From positions 8,109,483-8,173,482 of the forward strand of contig ML681997.1 in assembly GCA_007922195.1 (NCBI GenBank): a stretch of 64,000 bases of DNA, in the 5' to 3' direction. The notes under the pieces were generated by a model, which saw only the letters and a list, made by a program, of their open reading frames with translations, ran no database searches and was not told the origin of the DNA. Position numbers and translations under genes: made by a program. Source of the DNA: Podocnemis expansa. Its lineage: Eukaryota > Chordata > Testudines > Podocnemididae. Below, piece after piece: positions 1-10,957 of this stretch (position 1 is its first letter; every line of letters starts with the position of its first letter).

Positions 1-1378
1 TCTGTAGCTGCTGGTGAGTATCTGTTTAAGATTGGGTGGCTGTCTGTAGGCAAGGAGAGGTCTGTTTCCCAATGCTTGAGAGAGTGAGGGATCATCTTTT
101 AGAATAGGCTGTAGGTCCCTAATGATCTGTTGCAGAGGTCTGACTTGAGGGTTGTGCGTGGTGGTCTGTTGTTTTCTTTCTTGGGCCTCTCCTGTAGCAG
201 ATGAGTTTGGGGACCCCATCTAGCTCTGTCGATTTGTTTTCTTACTTCCCCAGGTGGGTACTGTAGTTTCAAGAATGCTTGATAGAGATCCTCAAGATGT
301 CTGTGTCTGTCTGAGGGATCAGAGCAGGTGCAGTTATATCTTAGGGCTTGGCTGTAGACATGGATCATGTGGTGTGTTTAGGATGGAAACTCAAGGGATG
401 TAGGTAACTATACTGATCAGTAGGATTTTGGTACAGGGTGGTGGTGATGTGTCTGTCCCTGATTTGTACTGTAGTGTCCAGAAAATGGATCTCCTGTGTG
501 GAGTGTTCCAGGCTCAATTTGATTGTGGAGTGGAAATTGTTGAAATCTCTGAAAATCTTCAAGAGCATCCCTGCCATGGGTCCAGATGATGAAGATGTCA
601 TCAATGTAATGTAGGTAAAGAAGAGGTGTTTTGGGATGAGACTTGAGGAAACGTTGTTCTAAGTCGCCTATAAAGATGTTGGCATATCGTGGGGCCATGT
701 GGGTGCCTGTAGCAGTGCCACTGACTTGGAGGTATAAATTATCCTCAAATCTGAAGTGGTTGTGGGTGAGCACAAAGTCCAGTCACAAGCTGTGCTGTGG
801 CATCATCTGGGATGGTTCTTCTAATAGCTTGTAATCCATCCTTGTGTAGGATGTTGGCGTAAAGAGCTTCTACATCCATAGTAGCCAGAATGGTGTTTTC
901 TGGAAGCTCACCAATGGACTGTATTTTCCTGAGGAAGTCCGTGGTATCTCGAAGATAGCTAGGAATGTTGATAACATAGGGTCTGAGGAGGGAGTCCACA
1001 TAGCTAGATAGGCCGGCAGTAAGAGTGCCACTGCCTGAGATGGTGGGGCGTCTGGGGTTTCCTTTTTTATGGATTTTAGGTAGTAGATAGAACATCCCTG
1101 GCCAGGGTTCTTGTGATGTTTCTGTCTTTATATGTTCCTGTGCTGTCTTGGGAGTTTCTTGAGTAGGCGTTGTAATTCCTTTTGGTATTCCTCAAGTGTG
1201 GTCAGAGGAAAGTGGTCTGTAGAAGGCTGTGTTGGAGAGTTGTTTATAAGCCTCCCGATCATAATCCAATTTATTCATGATGACAACTGCACCTCCTTTG
1301 TCAGCCTCCTTAATGGTAATGTCAGAGTTGTTTCTGAGGCTGTGGATGGCATTGCGTTTTGCAGGGCTTGCTGCCCAA
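1..1378 (-). mobile_element. Penelope-like element, copy 1 (reverse transcriptase part, broken)
   Basis: On the minus strand three frames together encode a Penelope-like reverse transcriptase. Frame 745-1095 carries the fingers/palm start with FYLLPKIHKKG and, further on, SYLRDTTDFL and a DVEALY segment (first catalytic Asp). Frame 417-773 carries GTATGTHMAPRYANIFIG and the catalytic YIDDIFIIW. Frame 365-604 continues with IHFLDTTVQI, and 99-368 holds the post-RT linker (CTCSDPSDRHRHLEDLYQ). Two frameshifts separate these pieces, so the gene is dead. The C-terminal GIY-YIG endonuclease would lie left of base 1. The copy stops at about 1378, where CR1 sequence begins. PLEs insert by target-primed reverse transcription. 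Family assignment is firm; subfamily (perhaps Neptune) is a guess. Confidence 0.88.
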
Positions 1379-2312
1379 CTAGGAGAGTGTCTCTAGGGAG
1401 GTCCTGCAGGGCTCAGTACTGCACCTGGGGTTAGTATTTTTATTAATGACTTGGATAATGGAGTGAAGAGTATGCTTATAAAACTTGCCAAGGATCAGAG
1501 GCATCGCTGGCACTGGGCACACACGGCCGGTGCCCTGAATCCCAGCACCAGTGCCCCAGGTCCTGCGGGGCCCTGCCTCTCCTGGTCTCCAGCCCGATGG
1601 GACCGGAGATCCGGGACCCAGCCACCCGCGGCTGCCATAGCCACTCCCGGCCCCATCCCCCGCTGAGGATCCCAGGCCCAGCAGCCCACGACCGCGGCTG
1701 CCGCTCTTGGCCCCCTCTCTGGCCAGGGATCTGGGGCCCAGCCGCCCATGGCTGCTCCTGGCCCTCGCCCTGTCCAGGGGCAGGGCCTGCGACCAGGGGG
1801 CATGGCCTGGGCCAGTGCCCCGGGTCCTTCCTGGGGGCAGCAATGCTCCTGCTGAGGACAAAGAGCTGGAAGGAGTTTCAAGCCCTTTGAAGGACAGGAT
1901 TAGACTTCAAAGTGACCTTGACAAATTGCAGAATTTATTTGAATTCAGAAGGATAAAATTCAGTAAAGACATTTATGTAGTACTACAGATAGGAGGAAAA
2001 AATTGAAATGCACAGCTCCACAGTGGGGAATAACTGGCTAAGTGGTAGGCCTGCTGAAAAGGATTTGGGGCTTATAATGGATCACAAATTGAATGCATGA
2101 ACAATGTGATGAAGTTGCAAAAATGACATACAATTCTGGGGTGCATTAAGCTCGATGTCATATGTAAAACATGGGAGGTAATTGTTCTGCTTTAGCAAGG
2201 CCTCAGGTGATGTTCCGTGTCTGAGTCTAAGCACCAAATTTTAGGTCAGATATGGACAAATTAGTGTCTGGGGAAAGCTACAGAAATGATAGAAGAGTTA
2301 GAAAACTTGACC
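1379..2312 (+). mobile_element. CR1 LINE fragment, left half of an interrupted copy
   Basis: Plus-strand sequence matches the palm-to-3' portion of CR1 ORF2 as seen in the better copy at 51.7-53.6 kb: a remnant of the PQGSVL box near 1400, a LINDLDN-like stretch near 1440, and the RIRLQSDLDKLQN segment at 1897-1940. It is frameshifted and interrupted by a hAT MITE (1496-1851). The CR1 text breaks off after acttgacc at 2312 and resumes with the same eight bases at 4043, so this and 4043-4450 are one insertion. Confidence 0.85.
1496..1851. mobile_element. GC-rich hAT-type MITE inside CR1
   Basis: The left end CAGAGGCATCGCTGG and the inverted right end (reverse complement CAGGAGCATTGCTGCC) form a terminal inverted repeat. 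Flanks ccaaggat (1488-1495) and ctgaggac (1852-1859) differ by three transitions and fit an aged 8-bp target duplication. The CR1 reading resumes on the right. Interior is GC-rich with no coding capacity; open frames through it are composition artefacts. Confidence 0.65.
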
Positions 2313-2942
2313 TGGGGCTGGATTAACTGGCCTGGGAGCCCCAGACTGCCCCCAATCATGGGGCCACCTCCTGCCTGGGCCTCCCTTGCTTGGGCTCCCA
2401 CACCACATGGGCTGACCACCAGCCCCCCCGTGATTGGGCAGGCCCTGGAGCCAGAGACCACTATTGCCCTGGCCCTGCTTTCACCAGGCTGCCTGGAGGG
2501 GTTGGGATGGGGGCGGGGCTGGCTGGCAAAAAGCATGGGGGCCTCCCACACAGGTGCCCAGGGCCATGGCCCCTTGAGGCCATGCTAGAGTGGCTGCAGT
2601 CTTGCTGCAAGCCAGCTGGGCCTGCCCCCTCCTGTGAATAGAGAGAATAGTGCTTGACCAGCTCCACCCTGCACCAGACGGCAGCCACTCAGCCCAGGAG
2701 GCGAGGTGGAGCACGAAGCCTGGCCTTTGACTCCAGGGCCACCACCACTCCCAAGCACCAGCAAGGGGGGAGCACGCAGCACCCCTGCCCTGATAGCACT
2801 AAGCCAGGAGTGGGGGCTGGATTTTCAGGTGTTTTAGGGGCTGGTGCCCAGGGCTTCCTTTTAGGTGGGGGCTCAGGGCTTAAGCTCCTCAGGTATGTCT
2901 ACACTGGAGGCTCTGTTAAGTTGACTTAACATGGTCATCTTT

Positions 2943-3301
2943 GGCTGTGTTCACACACAGGCATTATTTTGATACAAGTTGTGTCGAAATAGCTTGTATC
3001 GAAATAATGCCTTATTTCAAAATAACTTAATTCGAATTAACAGTTTGTTAATTCTAATTAAGGAAAAAAGCTCAAAGCGAAATAGCAGTTTCAGGCAACA
3101 GTTATTTCGAAACAAGTCACTGTTGTTTCAAAACAACATGTTCGGACGGCATCGTTTCGAAACAATTGTTTTGAAACAACATTGTTTCATCCCTGCATGG
3201 GGTTTAAGTTGTTTCGAAACAACGCCGTTGTTTCAAAACAACCGTGCATCGTGTAAACAGGGTATTTCTTATTTTGAAACAACCTCTTCATGAACACAGC
3301 C
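2943..3301 (+). mobile_element. 359-bp palindromic MITE, copy 1 (3-bp duplication TTT)
   Basis: Begins GGCTGTGTTCACACA and ends TGAACACAGCC, flanked on both sides by TTT (2940-2942, 3302-3304). Interior is packed with TTTCGAAA-centred palindromes. Copy 2 lies 39 bp away in the opposite orientation; shared blocks include the Lys-rich-looking region near 3060-3100, whose reverse complement is at 3545-3585. Confidence 0.8.
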
Positions 3302-3340
3302 TTTAAGTCGACTTAAACTCAGCCTTGGTAAGTTGACTTA

Positions 3341-3702
3341 GGCTGTGTTCACACAGCCCTCTTATTTCGAAACAACAGAGGTTGTTTCGAAATAAGATTT
3401 AGGCTGTTCACACGACGCACGGTTGTTTCGAAACAAGTTAAACACCATGTGGGGACGAAACAACATTGTTTCGAAATGATTGTTTCGAAACAACGCCGTG
3501 CAATCATGTTGTTTCGAAACAACAGTAACTTGTTTCGAAAAAACTGTTGCCTGAACCTGCTATTTCACTTTGAGCTTCTTTCCTTAATTCGAATTAACAA
3601 ACTGTTAATTCAAATTAAGTTATTTCGAAATAAGGTGTTATTTCGATACAAGTTGTTTCGAAACAACCATATCGAAATAAGCCCCTGTGTGTGAACACAG
3701 CC
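3341..3702 (-). mobile_element. 362-bp palindromic MITE, copy 2, inverted (3-bp duplication TTA)
   Basis: Reverse-orientation partner of copy 1, with ends GGCTGTGTTCACACA and TGTGAACACAGCC and flanking TTA on both sides (3338-3340, 3703-3705). Its different target triplet shows it is a second insertion, not a fold-back duplication of copy 1. It holds four perfect copies of TTGTTTCGAAACAA. Confidence 0.8.
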
Positions 3703-4042
3703 TTAGAGTGTCCACATTGAAAACTCCTGTTGACTGCCTGTGTACACACTGGCAGGTGCTAGCTAGACCCTTACTGGTGACCAGGAACTCTGGGAGGCCA
3801 AGTAAGTCGATTTAAGAGCTATTCCATCTACACTGGCATAAGCTGACTTAATAAAGTTGACTTAAGCATTAAGTTGATCTTCAGAGGTAGCATTATTAAG
3901 CCAAGGTAAGGAAGTGCTTAAGTGGACTTAATAAAAGCCCAGTGTGGCCATGAGGTCCATAGGTCGACTTCACCTTCCTTAAGTCAACCTAAGGCTCCAG
4001 TGTAGACATATCTCCTAGAACCCTGCCAATAATCCAGCCCTG

Positions 4043-4450
4043 ACTTGACCTACAAGGAAAGGTTACAAAATTGGATGTCTTTAGTCTTGAGAAAAGGCAA
4101 AGGAGGGAGAAGACTGCTAACAGTCTTCAAGTATTTTAAAGTCTATTATAAAGAGGACTGTAATCAAGTGCTCTCCATGTCTGCTGAAGGTAGGACAAGA
4201 AGTAATGGGCTTAATCTACAGCAAGGAAGATTTAGGTTAGATATTAGGAAAACCTTTCTAACTATATGGGCACTTAAATTCTGGAATAGGCTTTCAAGGT
4301 AGGGTGTAGTAGGTCCATTACTGGAAGTTTTAAAGAACAGGTTGGATCTGTCAGGGGTGCTCTGCTTTACTTGGTCCTGCCACATGTTATGGGGAGGTGA
4401 ACATGATGACCTCTCAAGGTCTCTTCCAGCCTTATATTTCTATGATACCC
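4043..4450 (+). mobile_element. CR1 LINE fragment, right half (3' end)
   Basis: Continuation of the copy at 1379-2312 after the hAT insert. Encodes a decayed C-terminal CR1 ORF2 with YKERLQNWMSLVL, then GRTRSNGLNLQQGRFRLDIR and a FWNRL remnant, the same order as residues ~530-620 of the copy at 51.7-53.6 kb. Ends with the untranslated tail near ccttatatttctatga. Confidence 0.85.
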
Positions 4451-4540
4451 AATCCCACTTTGGTCAAGAGCAAGATTTCAGTTTGGCTCATTCAGTGCTC
4501 AAAAATTACAAGGTGAAATGGAGTATTAAATCCACTAGAA

Positions 4541-4730
4541 CAGTGGGTTTCAAATTTAGGGGTGGGACACAATACTGGGTAACAGACCCTTAGGCGCTGG
4601 ATCGCTGCACCCCCTGCTGCTGCTGCTGCCAAAAGACTGGAATGCATTGCTCAAATATGTAATTGTTGGATCACAGGCATAAATTATTTTTTTCAACTGG
4701 GTCCCGAGGAAAAAAGTTTCAAAACCACTG
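4541..4730. mobile_element. hAT-type MITE
   Basis: Ends CAGTGGGTTTCAAA and, inverted, CAGTGGTTTTGAAAC. Flanking octamers cactagaa (4533-4540) and cactggaa (4731-4738) match at 7 of 8. Contains a (ctg)n run near 4610. Non-coding. Confidence 0.8.
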
Positions 4731-5486
4731 CACTGGAACACTCACTAACAGCTTGGGACTAGCCACAGGTGACAAAGTTCCTTTCTCTCCTAGTATGGGT
4801 TACACACAGCCTTGGAAATCAATCCCCTCTATCTTATTCTCTTCTTCCTTTTCTACACTCGTCTAAGACTCTGGTGCTAATTTCACACATGTGAATTTGG
4901 AGTCATTCCTTTCACAGTCATCACATCAATGCTACTGAGTGAGATCAAAATTTCGTACCTCTCCTCCTGCATATTAATAGCTTTCATTTATCACACTGTG
5001 GGATTGATCTTCCAGATTGGAGCCAGGGCTGGAAAGCACTGGGGCAGGCTTATGTTATGTTGTGTGCTGATTGTCCCATTAGCTCATTCCAAGGGGCCTG
5101 TCCCATGAACTTTCAACACATCATGAGTTTCATCTGTAACATTTGCAGAGAAGCAAATCAAGGCCCCTTTTGATACCATCACATTTGTTTGTGGTGTTAG
5201 GGATTAAATCTTTTTCTCTTGTGCTAAGTAGTTCCTCTGGGGGTCAGCTGGGAAAGCTGAACTGCTTTTATAGCACACACTTAGAGTGTTGTCTGCATCT
5301 GAAGAATTGCATTAGTTGAAGTGGCATTTTTCAGATGCATTTTGTGGATTTCCAGAGGGTGGCGAGAACTGTCTTTTTGTATGTTGCTTACTGCCTGATA
5401 TCATAAGCTATTATAGCATGGAGGACAAGTCTTTCATTTCCAGCTACAGTATGTAGCACACTTCTGTTTTGAATGAGGCTTTCGGG
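4731..5486. other. Unassigned sequence
   Basis: A/T-moderate sequence with no open frame, splice-bounded exon or repeat that I recognise. Confidence 0.4.
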
Positions 5487-5952
5487 AAAGGGTCAGCAAC
5501 CCCTGGCAGGTGTGCCAAATGTGGCACATGGGCCAAGCCTGAGCGGCACGTGGCGCCACTCGGGCTCCCTGCTGACCCCACCCCCAGCATGGCCTGGGGA
5601 CACGGGAGCCATGTGCCGCGACTCCAGGCCCCCACTGACTGTGCTTCCCCACTGGGGAGCACAACCAGCAGGGAAAAAGACGCTGCAACGTGGGACTCTT
5701 GGCACTTGCTGGGCAGGGCTGCTGGTGGGGAGCAGGATGGTTCGGCCCACCTGAAGCTGCCACTGCCAGTGGGAGTCAGCCCTGGCCAGGAACTGGTGGC
5801 CACATGCCAGTGGGAGTCAGCCCTGGTCCCAGGCCAGGTCCCAGCTGGAAACCCAAGGCTTGGCCCGACCCTTTTTGGCCTCACCCCCGGCACCTTCTGA
5901 GGGTGCAGTGAGCAGGGCTGGCATGGGGACCAGCAAAGGTTGCTGCCCCCTG
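5487..5952. mobile_element. GC-rich hAT-type MITE (GGGTCAGCAACC family, copy 1)
   Basis: Left end reads (a)aaGGGTCAGCAACC; inverted right end CAGGGGGCAGCAACC. Flanks ctttcggg and ctttagga match at 6 of 8. A second family member is at 38234-38566. Overlapping open frames on both strands reflect GC content, not genes. Confidence 0.75.
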
Positions 5953-7832
5953 CTTTAGGAAGTAAATTTGAAGCTCTTTTCTAGGTGGGATACATGCATA
6001 TGTCTAGAAAATGGTCCACATGTTCCTGTATTATGTCCACAAAGTTTTCACATATGTGTGGCAGTTTGTTTAAGGGGGTGGGGTATATCCTAAAGAATTC
6101 AAATCATATACTCCCTTAAGCTCCTTCTGTGCATTCTCATTGCCTTTAAACAGTTGCACAGGTTTAACAGAGAGCAGAATATGCTCTGCTATGAAGCCTA
6201 CAAAAAAACTTGGAAAACATTAACACTGCTGGTGTGCTGAGGCAACAGCAAATCAAGCTGACCAAAATGATTTTCATTTCCTTGTACTCGCCTGCCAGCC
6301 TTACTGTATCCTTCTGTTTTCGTCTGTCTTATATATAGATTGTACGCTCTTAGGGGCAGGGACAATCTTTGTTCTGTGTTTTGTACAGCGGCTAGCACAA
6401 TTGGATTCTGATCTAGGACTAGGGCTCCTACATGTTACAGCAATATAAATATGAATAGGCATATTGCTCAGAGTGTATGTGTGATCTTAATCAGACTGTG
6501 TAGTTTGTGAGTTGTCTAATGATAACTGTATGATTTACTTCACTGATCTGCAATGAAAAGTCCTCATGCTTATATAGAAAAGGTACTTCTGTGAAATAGG
6601 AAGAACTGGGATATTTTATGTCATGGGGTAACAGACATATGAAGATCGATTCTCCTATTACGATGTACAATTTATTCTTATACTGAATATGGGAGGAGAA
6701 TTCACTCTACTGGGAGGGGACTGGGCAAAGTCCTGTGTGCACCATCAAGCAGGTGTGCGGGGGGGCCTCTGGACTGACGTTTGCACTGCTCTCATATCCC
6801 AGAGCACCGTGTGGGAGACTCAAAGAAGCAGTGGCAACTAGTCGAGCCAGTAATTTAGAGCAGATCCCAACTGTTTTACGCCCCAGTGAACTGCCTCTGG
6901 TTCATAATGGGTGAATTTTCCCTTCAACACTCACATAGTCCCCAGCCCCTACAGTTTATTCACACTAGCTTTGGGTGGGAAGGGGGGACATTGCACACCA
7001 GGAAATGTACCCTTAACACTGCAAGGAACCACTGATATTTCTCCCCAGCGAAATGAAACGACTACCCAACCCTTGTGTAAATGGTGCAAACATATACAAG
7101 AGAGAAGAGCATCTCTCCAAATTGTGGATATTCCAGATCCCCAGCACAGTTGTCTGAAGACTCTTCTCTGTCCCCTGCCCCACACGTTGGAAACGCTTTC
7201 TGATTTTACATCCATTCACTTTTACAGCTGCAGGTGCTGGCTAGTGTCTGCTGTTCCTTTGCGGGCTCAGCCCCTTTCCAAACAGCCCTTACGAAAGGGA
7301 AATGGGAGTAGAGGGGTGGAGCATGAAACAAGACAGCAAAGAAGAGCAGGCAATATAAGATGAGAAAAGACCATTAAGGATGGAAGAAGTGACTCAAATA
7401 AAACAGCACTTTCGCCTACTCTTAACAAAGCCATCCGTGGAGACATCTTCAATCAGATGTAGCTGCTTTCAAATAAAGTCTCTTAATACATAGACCAAGC
7501 CTACCTATTAAGCACACATGTTGTCTCTGCCAGCAAAATATGTAACACAGACCAGGGAAAATATGGAATACCTGGGTGTAAAGGACCAAAGTTGAGCCAT
7601 GACCAGGGTGGCTAGGCTCAGTTCTAGAGTGTGATTACCACCGTGCCTGTCTAAACGCCAAGGTCTGGTCCCACAGAAGTCAGCCGGGAGCTATTCAGTT
7701 ATTTGTCTCAATGAGAACAGGATCAGAATGAGAAGAAGGAATTCTTGCCTGGTTTCCTGAGGAAGCATGTCCAGGGAAATGATCAGCAAGACCCCCATTC
7801 ACTTCCTGGCTCTGAGTCTGTCTTATCTATAG
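5953..7832. other. Mostly unique sequence with one SINE/LINE tail
   Basis: No supported exon. Holds the repeat tail at 6310-6455. The 150-codon open stretch at 6911-7363 has no recognisable domain and is overlapped by open frames on the other strand; I do not call it a gene. Confidence 0.4.
6310..6455 (+). repeat. SINE/LINE 3' tail, family unresolved
   Basis: Pattern gattgtacgctctt...gggcaggga...ttgtacagcggctagcacaa...ggctccta, ending in an A/T-rich tail. Sister copies: 10850-10957, 19828-19945 and, more weakly, 29228-29340. Confidence 0.65.
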
Positions 7833-8002
7833 CAGAGGTCTCAGACACGCGGCCCCTAAAGCTATTTCCTGCGGCCCTCAATGACACAATCATTACCGAT
7901 ATTTGCAATATCACCATATGGAAAGATTTCAGGGGTACGGCCCTCGGGCTACTATACTAATCCTCATGCGGCCCTTGTGGTGATTGGTGTTTGACACCTC
8001 TG
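7833..8002. mobile_element. hAT-type MITE (CAGGGGTCTCAAAC family) with perfect 8-bp duplication
   Basis: Ends CAGAGGTCTCAGACAC and, inverted, CAGAGGTGTCAAAC. Flanked exactly by atctatag at 7825-7832 and 8003-8010. Internal text (gcggccctcgggct...actaatcctc) recurs in the copy at 19022-19208. Confidence 0.9.
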
Positions 8003-8029
8003 ATCTATAGCCACCAGAATTGTGTTGTC

Positions 8030-8430
8030 TCAGTGCCTCACCTCATCCTTGTGAGGTAGGGCAGTTCCATGCCCCCATTTTACAGAGATGAAACAGAAGC
8101 ATAAAGACTAATTGACTTACTCATGGGCCCATCAAGAGCATCTGTGGAGCCAGGAGTTGATCCCAGCTCTCTCAGATCCAATGTGTGTACCCTAACCACT
8201 GAAGAAGCCTTCCTCACTTCCTTTACCTGATTGTTTTGCTGTGTAGTGTTGGGCACAAGGCATTTGAGCTTTCTCTTGCTCAATTTTTCCATGCATAAAA
8301 TGGATGCTAATAGCCCCATCACCTCATAAAGCAACTTGAGATCAATGGACAGAAAGTGCTGAGTATATATGGTGTTACTAATGGCTTGTCTACCAGGCAA
8401 GGTACTGTTGGGCAAGCCAGGGTATGAATT
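8030..8430. repeat. MIR-like SINE remnants
   Basis: 8075-8215 has the attttacagagatgaaac...cttactcatggg...ccaggagttgatccc...ctaaccact series typical of old core-SINEs; 8230-8430 has ttgggcac...catgcataaaatggatgctaatag...gagatcaatggac...aagtgct. Heavily diverged. Confidence 0.6.
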
Positions 8431-10051
8431 ATAGTGTACCAACTTGCCAAGCAGTGCTATCCTGGGTGGACACTGCTGGAGCACACTGAAGTCCCAGGGT
8501 GCAAGACGTCCACTGTTCTGTAGCTACACCCACACAGGATGTTTCTGGACAGCAAGTTGGTGCAGTGTCGATTCAGACCCTGGCTTGCCACACAATAACT
8601 TGCCATATAGACAACAGTAGTTTCACCTGCTTTGCAAACACTAAATACACAAGAACTGTGCAGAATTTGGAATAGATTCTCCTGTAGAGCTTTGTCGGAT
8701 TTGTTCTGTACAAGGTACCGCTTGTAAAATAGTCTAGGACCCATGCACTCTTGTATTTAATGGTCCTTTTCTTTTCAGAACACCAATATATACACAGAAT
8801 TAAATATGAATGCATTAAAACTGGGACTCTGGTTCTTAAGGTGCGACACAAATTTAATGCACAGAGGTAAAAATTGCAAATAAGAATGATGTATTATTAA
8901 TGAAACAAAAATTGTCCAGCTCCTCTCCTGCCACAGTTTCATATGCTTCTGACTGGCCAATTCAGAATTGCTTAGCCAGTCATTAGTGCTTAATGTAGTT
9001 TTTTTCATAGCTAACTGAACAAACCAATTTGACTTAGAACTAAAAATTGAAGAGAATGACATGTATTTAATCTGCTGAACTGCCCTAGCTCCACTTTTAA
9101 GTAGAGGCTGCTCTGTACCTCAAGAATTCTTTCTGAAGTTGTCTTTATATCACATATTAATAAGTTATGGTCTCAGGAATTATTTTTGTCTGCCATTAAC
9201 CAGATGCATCCATGTCTGCCTTCATAAATCAGTTTGGTTTATTGCATAGGAACTATAGGGGGAAATTTTTGTAACAGAAAAATCTGGACTCCTTCCCCTC
9301 CCCCCCCCCCAAATCTCTAAGGATAGGAGTTTAAAAAAATATTTTTGGTGGAAATAGCGCTAGCATGAAAATAAGGTATTTATTAAACACACACAGGGAT
9401 GAGGATGTTTTTAAAAATCTCTTTGTGTAACACCTGCCTAGTAGTATGCCATCACAGAGACACCAGATGTAGCCCCAGAATTTGACATAATTTGAGCCAT
9501 TTAGGAAGTCCAGCCATTGTTAGCCGAATACCAAATACCACTTAGCTAGGAAATATTGTTTGGAAGCTTAGAGGCAAAACTAAAGAGATGCAGGATAGCA
9601 GTTTTGTGCCTCAGAATGGGAGGTTGGGACAGAAAGTTAATGTACCATGAGAATGGAATGGAATTGTTTGGATAGGCGACCTTGGCTTTAAAGTGCTCCT
9701 GACAAATAAGTTTTATTTGTGTTAGGACTAGAAATATTAGAAATGTTTTGATGGCAAGATATAATAAATAATTTACTGAATCTAGGTGAATTGGTGACCC
9801 GTTAGAGGTTACTATGGTGACCTGCTAGGAGTCACTATGAGTTATGTGCTTTGTTTTAGTTAGCTATTAAAGATTAAGCAAAAGAATACATCTTGGAGCT
9901 GTTCCTGGAAGCAGTCCCGGGAGACTCTTCTTTGACACCCTACTACCCAGTGTGAAGCTGATTGGCCATTGGAAACCTGCTGTTACGCATTCAAAAACTG
10001 TCTCAGACTTTGGCTAGTTATGGGGTAGTTTGAATCCACTGCTATAACACA
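8431..10051. other. Unassigned sequence
   Basis: No supported gene. Open frames near 8457-9062 on the minus strand lack recognisable domains and splice sites. A C-run sits at 9297-9310. Confidence 0.4.
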
Positions 10052-10572
10052 GGCTGTGGCTACACTTAGACGGTTAAATCGAATTAACTTAAATTGAACT
10101 AATTAAATTCAACTAATAATCATTAAATTGAATTAAGTTACATCAAATTAACATGGCTCCACTAGAAACCCAAATCAAACTAGCATGTCCATGAACAGGA
10201 CTTAGTAGTTCGATTTAGGAGAGGGGCACCATGGGAGGTGAGGCAACATGGCCCTTGAGAAGTGCCATACCCCCACCCAAAATACAGAAAGAAGAAGGTA
10301 CCCTGGGAAGAAGAAGAGCAAAAAGTGTTAATTCGAACCAATGGTTAATTCAAGTTAACACAGCTACACTGGATTAAATTGAACTAATAAATTCAATTTA
10401 ATCATCATTTCAAATTTAAGGGAAGTTTTAACATGTCAAAATGGCTTTCCCCTTATTTCGAATTGAGGGAGGTCCTTATTTCAAACTAAGGAAAGCTAGT
10501 GTAGCCGTGCAATACTTTAAATCAAATTAATCATCATTAATTTGATTTACAGTGTTAAGTGTAGACATAGCC
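10052..10572 (-). mobile_element. A/T-rich MITE, 3-bp duplication group, family B copy 1
   Basis: Ends GGCTGTGGCTACACTTA and, inverted, GGCTATGTCTACACTTAA; flanks aca and ata. Internal block at about 10155-10310 (ctccactagaaacc...gtaccctgg) is the reverse complement of blocks at 23290-23450 and 45290-45455, so three copies exist in the window, this one inverted. Confidence 0.8.
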
Positions 10573-10683
10573 ATAGTTGTGTGTGTTCTTGAGACCTAAT
10601 CAAAAAGTAGGTTTAGTCTAGCGCTTTGCTTTGTATCTATCATTTATCAGACAGCGAAGCTGTATCCCCATTGATTTATTCCT

Positions 10684-10716
10684 NNNNNNNNNNCACACAC
10701 ACACACACACACACAC
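10684..10716. repeat. 10-N assembly gap followed by (CA)n
   Basis: Ten N at 10684-10693 directly precede a CA microsatellite to 10716. The gap is probably the unresolved part of the same microsatellite. Confidence 0.95.
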
Positions 10717-10849
10717 TTCTTTGTGTTTCATTCCATAGTACGGCCATATTCTTCTGACAATTTCATCTTGAAGTGTAGGTCCACACATATTTAAAATTTT
10801 ATTTTGAATTTGCCCGGTTCTTGTCTGTCTATATCCATGGGTTATCTCT

Positions 10850-10957
10850 TGGCTTATATTTTAGACTGTAAGCGACTTGGGTCAGGGGTCAGTTTTTTGT
10901 TTTGTACCTAACACAATGTGCTCCTGGGCATAATGATAATACAAATAAATAATAATA
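10850..10957 (+). repeat. SINE/LINE 3' tail
   Basis: Same tail family as 6310-6455: ttttagactgtaagc...ttttgtacctaacacaatg...ataatacaaataaataat. Confidence 0.6.

Larger units (their letters stand above)
2892..4012. mobile_element. MITE with GGTATGTCTACAC ends, hosting two further MITEs
   Basis: Ends are GGTATGTCTACACTGGAG and its inverse CTCCAGTGTAGACATATC. Flanking triplets are tca and tcc. The interior has short palindromes such as aagttgactta. The same family, without this internal insert, is at 60507-61179; alignment of the two shows that 2943-3702 is foreign. Non-coding. Confidence 0.75.
2313..4042. mobile_element. hAT-type MITE with exact 8-bp target duplication, hosting nested MITEs
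   Basis: Perfect direct repeats acttgacc flank the insert (2305-2312 and 4043-4050). The ends are inverted: left TGGGGCTGGATTA, right read inward CAGGGCTGGATTA. It interrupts a CR1 whose text is continuous once the insert is removed. Only 2313-2891 and 4013-4042 belong to the hAT element itself; the rest is a second MITE. An 8-bp duplication and CAGGG-type ends are hallmarks of hAT. No transposase is encoded. Confidence 0.85.

Noticed and set aside
1379..1890. Open frames of 97-160 codons on both strands
   Set aside because: They lie in a GC-rich hAT MITE; openness on both strands reflects composition and there is no domain.
2261..2929. Several overlapping Pro/Gly/Ala-rich frames
   Set aside because: Part of the hAT element at 2313-4042; no conserved domain.
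2979..3694. Asn/Phe-rich frames of 81-104 codons
   Set aside because: Translation of TTTCGAAAC-type palindromes in two MITEs.
5434..5911. Frames up to 149 codons on both strands
   Set aside because: Inside a hAT MITE with an identifiable 8-bp duplication; homologous non-coding copy at 38.2 kb.
6911..7363. 150-codon plus-strand frame
   Set aside because: No recognisable domain or family, overlapped by minus-strand frames, no splice context.
10694..10716. Functional meaning of the (CA)n tract
   Set aside because: Ordinary microsatellite next to an assembly gap.
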